Part shown: one piece after another, positions 31,909 through 35,718 of the stretch | Layout of the letters: the number at the start of each line of letters is the position of its first letter | How positions within the stretch are numbered: position 1 is the first letter of the stretch | Assembly (NCBI GenBank): GCA_902799245.1 | Contig: CADBZY010000020.1 | Location: 1-35,718, forward strand | Reading direction: 5' to 3' | Length of the DNA: 35,718 bases | Source of the DNA: an uncultured Ruminococcus sp. | Lineage (GTDB): Bacteria > Bacillota > Clostridia > Oscillospirales > Acutalibacteraceae | The notes under the pieces: generated by a model | What the model was told of the DNA's origin: nothing | The model's database searches: none | The model's input: only the letters and a program-made list of their open reading frames with translations | Made by a program: the position numbers and the translations under genes

Positions 31909-32577
31909 TTATGTATTGTTATTATCTACGGCTTTCTTGCTTATACAAATATTCAGAGCCCTGAGCAAAGCGCTTATACCGAACGTACCGGCGCATATGA
32001 TCAGGAAAATGAACACGCCCACGCCCCATCCCCAGAGCAGGAAGCCATACCAGTCAAATCTGAACGGGTCATCACTCCTGCCCATAACAAGGTTGTAGAC
32101 GAGATAAACCAATGCATATAGCAGCATTGGCAGCATAGAAGCGGCACAGTTTTTCATGCTTATCTTCTCCCTGTTGAAGAGGACGCATTCCGCCATGGCC
32201 GCCAGCGGCACCAGCAGATGAAACCAGAGATTCGCCCCTCTCAGCAGGGGGATGTAGCCATAGATCCGCCCTAAAAACACCATGACCGTCAGAAAGGTCA
32301 GCCCCAGCGACACCGCCGCCGCGAATTTCAGCAGATGAACCGCGCGGGGAATGTCTTTACCGCGTTTCCTGCCGGCCGCCGCGAAGGTCAGCCAGACGGC
32401 TGCCATCACGCCGCCGAACACATTGGACTGCACGGTGAAATATTTAAAAGCCTCGAAGCCCCTCGCCTGCAGATTTCCCTCGCTCCTGCAATACATCAGG
32501 TAAAACGCGTACAGCGTCCCCAAAAAAATGAAAAGATTGAAAATCAGGCGAAGGCTGCGCGTTCTGGATGGTTTCAT
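31909..32577 (-). CDS. Pr6Pr/FAR-17a-like six-helix membrane protein
   Basis: A 222-residue integral membrane protein with about six hydrophobic segments, starting RLIFNLFIFLGTLYAFYLMY. The stretch FEAFKYFTVQSNVFGGVMAA matches the conserved YFTxxSN motif of the Pr6Pr (FAR-17a/AIG1-like) group, whose biochemical role in bacteria is not established. GGAGAG lies upstream of the ATG. It follows the transglutaminase lipoprotein by 39 nt on the same strand, so the two are probably cotranscribed. Confidence 0.8.
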   Translation of the reverse strand: MKPSRTRSLRLIFNLFIFLGTLYAFYLMYCRSEGNLQARGFEAFKYFTVQSNVFGGVMAAVWLTFAAAGRKRGKDIPRAVHLLKFAAAVSLGLTFLTVMVFLGRIYGYIPLLRGANLWFHLLVPLAAMAECVLFNREKISMKNCAASMLPMLLYALVYLVYNLVMGRSDDPFRFDWYGFLLWGWGVGVFIFLIICAGTFGISALLRALNICISKKAVDNNNT

Positions 32578-32616
32578 GGTGGATCACTCTCCTGTGCGTC
32601 AAACATGGTTGAATGG

Positions 32617-33648
32617 TTATTCATACCGGAAGGTTTGCTCTTTGTCGTCAATCGTGTTGTTGGTATAGTAAAGAACCTTCCGGTCCGTGTCGTAGCGGGT
32701 GCAGTAGGAGCCGTCCGGCAAACGGTATCGGCTGTCGTCTGCGGTAAAGTCATACTTGTCGTAGTCCTTTGCGTAAAAAACATGCAGAAGATAGATTTCC
32801 AACGTGTCGGCAGCATACCCGGAGGCGGCGCGGTCGTCATCCGTCATCATGAAATAATCAAGGAGAAACGCGGCGTCGGACGGATCGGTCTTCAATCCCC
32901 ATGTCGGGTCAATGTGATACCCCTTTCCATCCATTGCCACGAATGTCCACGAATGATAACCGGGGCTGTTCTCGCCGTCATTGGAGACCGAGATCGCGTC
33001 CACCCCGCATTGCATCAGCAGATACGCATACATGGCGCTGAAATCCACGCAGATGCCCTTCTTGTACCTGAGCGTGGCGCAGAAGGAACCGTCCTCCCCC
33101 GCATCGACGGAATTGTCATAATCATACGAGTAGTTGCTCACCATATAATCGTACAGCGCCAGACATTTCTCATAGTCGCTGTAATCGGGCTTGATATAGG
33201 CGTTCATGATGGACTCTATCTCACGGCGGAAGTTGGTTTGCCGCGCAAGGAAGTCCTCTTTGGATTTGGTGTAATAGATATGCCCCACGCCGTCCTCATA
33301 GGGCTTCGATCCGTCGTTGCTTTTGCCGGTGATCTGCATACAGGCGACCGGGTAGAGCTGGTTCTGCACCGCCTCATCCATGCAGAAATTGTAGATTTTC
33401 CGGCTGGGACAGGGGAACGTGTCCGCCCCCTCCTCCAAGGCGTCGATCAGAGCGAAAAGGGCTTGCCGGTAGTCTTCGCTGTACTCCGCTTCAAGGAAGC
33501 GGGAATACACGTGGGGTCGGAACACAAACGGCTCCGCTTCCGGCTCCGATACGGTGGTGACTTTCCCGTCCCTCCCACAGCCGGACAAAGACAGCAGCAG
33601 CGCCAACAGCAGCGTGACGAATGCTCCCATCGCTCTTCTTTTGTTCAT
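32617..33648 (-). CDS. Transglutaminase-like domain lipoprotein
   Basis: A 343-residue secreted lipoprotein with signal peptide and lipobox LSGC near residue 23. The transglutaminase/protease core (about 165-280) has the full triad in order: Cys in KKGICVDFSAMYAYLL, His in PGYHSWTFV and Asp in YHIDPTWG. It may cleave or crosslink peptides at the cell surface; the substrate is unknown. AAAGGAGA lies nine bases before the ATG at 33648 and only three before the ATG at 33654, so I prefer the former. It sits between the XRE regulator and a Pr6Pr membrane protein, on one strand. Confidence 0.88.
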   Translation of the reverse strand: MNKRRAMGAFVTLLLALLLSLSGCGRDGKVTTVSEPEAEPFVFRPHVYSRFLEAEYSEDYRQALFALIDALEEGADTFPCPSRKIYNFCMDEAVQNQLYPVACMQITGKSNDGSKPYEDGVGHIYYTKSKEDFLARQTNFRREIESIMNAYIKPDYSDYEKCLALYDYMVSNYSYDYDNSVDAGEDGSFCATLRYKKGICVDFSAMYAYLLMQCGVDAISVSNDGENSPGYHSWTFVAMDGKGYHIDPTWGLKTDPSDAAFLLDYFMMTDDDRAASGYAADTLEIYLLHVFYAKDYDKYDFTADDSRYRLPDGSYCTRYDTDRKVLYYTNNTIDDKEQTFRYE

Positions 33649-33786
33649 CTTCATTGTCTCCTTTCATCAGATAGGCATCAGGTGATAGCGTCTTCGTAAG
33701 AATGCAGAAAAGGGGGAAAAACGAGCAGCAGTGAAAACGCCATGAGGTTCCATCTTGTGCGGCTTCATCGCAACATAGATAGAGGT

Positions 33787-34242
33787 TCAGTGATTCTGGT
33801 CGGGCAGCGGCGTCATTTGCTGGTTGGCAAGCTCCTGCTGTGTCCGGGGGAGCGTATACCCTCGCTGTATCGCGTAGATGATCACGGCGTCCCGTCTGAT
33901 CTTGGGATAAAGGCCGCCGAAGCCCGCCGCGCTGAGCAGCTTCTGTGTTTCCTCCAGATTCAGCCCGAAGGCGATCGCCAGCTTCAAGACCGTATCGCGC
34001 GACGGTTTGCGCTTGCCGCTGAACAGAAAATAGCCATAGCTGAATCTGATGTCGGCGTTTTCCAGCGTCGAAGCAACCGTCATGTTTCTCTGCCGACACA
34101 GGTTCGTAATGTACGCGGCAAAGGAGGAAACCTTCAGTTCTCTCTCGTGAGCGGTGAAATAATCCTGGATGTTGTCAGCGTTGAAAAGCTCATGGATCAG
34201 TTTTTCGGTCGCTTCCGGTTCAAGATAATTGGCAATATGCAT
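33787..34242 (-). CDS. XRE-family helix-turn-helix protein
   Basis: A 151-residue DNA-binding protein. Residues 40-105 form a Cro/CI-type helix-turn-helix: FAAYITNLCRQRNMTVASTLENADIRFSYGYFLFSGKRKPSRDTVLKLAIAFGLNLEETQKLLSAAG read here as positions 34126-33924. The C-terminal 45 residues hold no known domain. The ribosome binding site is weak (GAGAAAGTGA). It has its own promoter, which overlaps the upstream copy of the duplicated promoter module. It may control the neighbouring transglutaminase gene, itself, or the module. Confidence 0.85.
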   Translation of the reverse strand: MHIANYLEPEATEKLIHELFNADNIQDYFTAHERELKVSSFAAYITNLCRQRNMTVASTLENADIRFSYGYFLFSGKRKPSRDTVLKLAIAFGLNLEETQKLLSAAGFGGLYPKIRRDAVIIYAIQRGYTLPRTQQELANQQMTPLPDQNH

Positions 34243-34306
34243 TAGGCGTTCACTTTCTCTTTATTTCTGTGAGAAACAAGGATAAAAGATGAAATCCTGA
34301 CAGGAT

Positions 34307-34359
34307 TCCGCCAATTGTAAAAAGTATGACGATTATTATATGCTATATTATACATAAAA
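34307..34359. repeat. Promoter-like module, copy A
   Basis: Three blocks match copy B in identical register: TCCGCCAATTGTA (34307-34319), ATATGCTA (34338-34345) and ACATAAAA (34352-34359). The middle block gives an extended -10, TGC-TATATT, on the + strand. The minus-strand XRE promoter overlaps it. No gene follows forward before copy B. Between them lies an AT-rich stretch with an AAGGAGG at 34465-34471 but only a four-codon frame. Confidence 0.75.
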
Positions 34360-34374
34360 TGTCTAATGTGTCAA
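34347..34374 (-). promoter_or_regulatory. Sigma-A promoter of the XRE gene
   Basis: On the minus strand TTGACA (34374-34369), a 16-nt spacer and TATAAT (34352-34347). The leader is about 100 nt. Confidence 0.8.
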
Positions 34375-34503
34375 TAGTTTACCACAGTTTATCACATTAG
34401 TTTTTTTGGAGTTCATCAGATCGGGCGTGATTTTGATGACATAATCGGATTCTCCTTCCATAACAAGGAGGGGCAGCCATAGTATGCAAAAAAAATAAAT
34501 AAC

Positions 34504-34556
34504 TCCGCCAATTGTAGAAGACTAAGCTGGTTTGATATGCTACAATAAACATAAAA
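34504..34556 (+). repeat. Promoter-like module, copy B
   Basis: Second copy of the three-block module, 197 bp after copy A: TCCGCCAATTGTA (34504-34516), ATATGCTA (34535-34542) and ACATAAAA (34549-34556). It contains an extended -10, TGC-TACAAT (34538-34546), facing the unknown gene. The first block would sit around -49 to -37 from the start of transcription, a usual place for an activator site. Confidence 0.75.
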
Positions 34557-34618
34557 GACAAAAAGTCAGTGCGTTCCAGTCGCGTTTGTTGATTCTTTTG
34601 AACATAGGAGGTGATAAT

Positions 34619-35071
34619 TTGGATTGTGAAAATGTTCAAATCGTAATCAATCAGTCCAATGAACTCTATGGGACACTTTTATACCATCAAGGCAGATTTA
34701 CATTGGTAACGCTCCCTGACCTGGATCTTGCTCAGAAGTCCAAGACTGCGCTAAAAGCTATGTTCCGTGAAGGATTATCGGACACCATCGAGTTGGCAGC
34801 TAAGGGGGCGATGAAAGCAATTGCTTCTGCCATAGCAAAAAAATGCGGAGTGCGCGTGCCACCGAATGCGCTTCCGATGAATTTCGGAGAATATTATGAG
34901 ACAATAAAATATTATTACCGAAACAATACTTATGATTACGCTTGTGTTCTCTGGGAGCTTCCCTTTCCCATGATGATCTCTCTTTCTTGGCCCCCCACCG
35001 CCGGTGATGGCAGTGTGGGAGCCTTGTGGCAAGTTCCTATACCTTTTTCTCAATCATCTCTTTACAAATAA
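34619..35071 (+). CDS. Unrecognised 150-residue protein
   Basis: No known family is recognised. The start is a TTG at 34619 with AGGAGGTGA seven bases upstream; the frame is open back to 34532, without another good site. The N-terminus (ENVQIVINQSNELYGTLLYHQGRFTLVTLP) looks like beta strands. Residues 44-76 form an Ala/Lys-rich amphipathic helix (LAQKSKTALKAMFREGLSD, then ELAAKGAMKAIASAIAKK). The rest is aromatic-rich (YYETIKYYYRNNTYDYACVLWELPFP). It has no signal peptide or membrane helix. It is AT-rich like the neighbouring acetyltransferase gene, and their 3' ends overlap by 18 nt on opposite strands, so the last residues may be an unselected run-on. Copy B of the duplicated module is its likely promoter. 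Confidence 0.65.
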   Translation: MDCENVQIVINQSNELYGTLLYHQGRFTLVTLPDLDLAQKSKTALKAMFREGLSDTIELAAKGAMKAIASAIAKKCGVRVPPNALPMNFGEYYETIKYYYRNNTYDYACVLWELPFPMMISLSWPPTAGDGSVGALWQVPIPFSQSSLYK

Positions 35072-35704
35072 CGTGATTTCCTGCTCCAAGAGCCTAAATA
35101 CATTTGCCACCAGATAACCATCAGCAATCGCATGATTTAGACGGACAGTCACAGGCATCACAAGTCTGCCGTTTTCCTCCCTGTATTTTCCCCAGTTGAT
35201 GACAGGCGCAAAAAACATATGAACATCGGGCAGTTCAAGATGCATGGCATCATAAGACAGCCACGGTATACATGACGCATCAAACCAGTTGGGATGATTC
35301 ATAATATCAAAACCATATTCTCTGGTCTTTTTTGCCTCTTCAGCATCACGCAGAGCTGCTGCGTAGAATTTCTCATAATCTTCATCGTATTCTGTATAGA
35401 CAAGCGTGAAGGTTTCTGTATCATCATGAAAGATATACTGTATGGGATTGATCACATCATAACAGATCAGTTCGTCCGTTTCCCTAAGATACCCCATCCT
35501 GTAATCCTCGCGGGAATTCAGAACCTTTGACAGGATAAAAAGAAAGTTGATGTAAAACTTTGTCCCGGTCTCTTTGGAATGATGAACAAGATCGGTAACA
35601 TCAATCCTCGCTGTCATGGAAGTCGAACACGCACAATCTTCTGTGAAATGACGGAACACGCCTTTTCTATAGTAAGTTTCTTTATCGATCACCTTATAAT
35701 TCAT
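35054..35704 (-). CDS. Chloramphenicol acetyltransferase-type (CatA family) protein
   Basis: A 216-residue trimeric-type acyltransferase of the type A chloramphenicol acetyltransferase family. NYKVIDKETYYRKGVFRHF is the typical N-terminus, and ASCIPWLSYDAMHLE resembles the conserved SSIPWVSF region. The active-site motif H-x3-D-G is present at His191-Asp195 (RLNHAIADGY). The length fits (about 213-219). Family members acetylate chloramphenicol or related xenobiotics with acetyl-CoA; some chromosomal relatives have other acceptors, so resistance is not proven. GAGG lies upstream of the ATG, at the window edge. It is more AT-rich than the core genes, suggesting acquisition by transfer. Confidence 0.9.
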   Translation of the reverse strand: MNYKVIDKETYYRKGVFRHFTEDCACSTSMTARIDVTDLVHHSKETGTKFYINFLFILSKVLNSREDYRMGYLRETDELICYDVINPIQYIFHDDTETFTLVYTEYDEDYEKFYAAALRDAEEAKKTREYGFDIMNHPNWFDASCIPWLSYDAMHLELPDVHMFFAPVINWGKYREENGRLVMPVTVRLNHAIADGYLVANVFRLLEQEITLFVKR

Positions 35705-35718
35705 ACTGCGTCAACCTC

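Noticed and set aside
32335-33699. Forward open frame of 454 codons opposite the transglutaminase and Pr6Pr genes
   Set aside because: Both reverse-strand genes have signal or membrane segments, catalytic motifs and ribosome binding sites. The forward frame has none.
33667-33768. 33-codon minus-strand frame between the XRE and transglutaminase genes
   Set aside because: It has no ribosome binding site and an ordinary composition; it is probably untranslated spacer.
34484-34498. Four-codon frame (ATG to TAA) after an AAGGAGG between the two promoter-module copies
   Set aside because: It is too short to call a gene. It could be a remnant or a chance match, so it is only mentioned with copy A.

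Overview
This window looks like a chromosomal segment of a Gram-positive anaerobe, most likely a Clostridia/Oscillospirales (Ruminococcaceae-like) gut bacterium. The evidence is strong AGGAGG-type ribosome binding sites, textbook sigma-A promoters with 16-17 nt spacers, a pyruvate formate-lyase pair, RecD2 without RecBC, a YtrA-type GntR/ABC operon, an ECF riboflavin transporter under an FMN riboswitch, a YfhO protein and a small four-cysteine L28. By eye most genes are moderately GC-rich. The last 1.4 kb is clearly more AT-rich. I see no phage genes, insertion sequence, CRISPR array or rRNA.

Layout. 1-183: tail of an upstream gene and its terminator. 213-2543 (-): a membrane c-di-GMP phosphodiesterase with a degenerate GGDEF and an intact EAL domain. 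2746-7664 (+): a small membrane protein, the recD2-comF pair and glyA. 7762-10072 (-): an HMGL-like aldolase and an acyltransferase-3 membrane protein, each with its own promoter. 10275-16565 (+): an envelope/stress block made of a GntR (YtrA-type) repressor with an operator-like inverted repeat, an ABC ATPase, a large permease, then an ECF sigma factor and a zinc-binding membrane anti-sigma. 16601-23751 (-): pflB, a multi-hairpin spacer, pflA, nth and a GNAT acetyltransferase (overlapping), tRNA-Gly, feoB and feoA (overlapping).

23850-28413 (+): a YfhO-type membrane protein with a Pro/Gln repeat tail, then an FMN riboswitch, an intrinsic terminator and a RibU-like transporter. 28443-29744 (-): a WYL regulator and rpmB. 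29963-31908 (+): a PrsA-like lipoprotein and a flavin reductase-domain protein. 31909-34242 (-): a Pr6Pr-like membrane protein, a transglutaminase lipoprotein and an XRE regulator. 34243-35718: an AT-richer accessory tail with two copies of a promoter-like module exactly 197 bp apart, an unrecognised 150-aa protein and a chloramphenicol acetyltransferase-type gene.

The gene content describes a fermentative cell: formate/acetyl-CoA from pyruvate, ferrous iron uptake that could supply the iron-sulfur enzymes PflA and Nth, riboflavin scavenging, one-carbon metabolism through GlyA, and envelope-stress control. The best leads for something new are the duplicated promoter module with its unknown gene, the multi-hairpin element between pflA and pflB, the simple-repeat spacers of the ABC/sigma cluster (one of which runs into the sigma-factor coding end), and two operator-like inverted repeats. 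Several gene starts are placed inside longer open frames, because a good ribosome binding site or the promoter position requires it.
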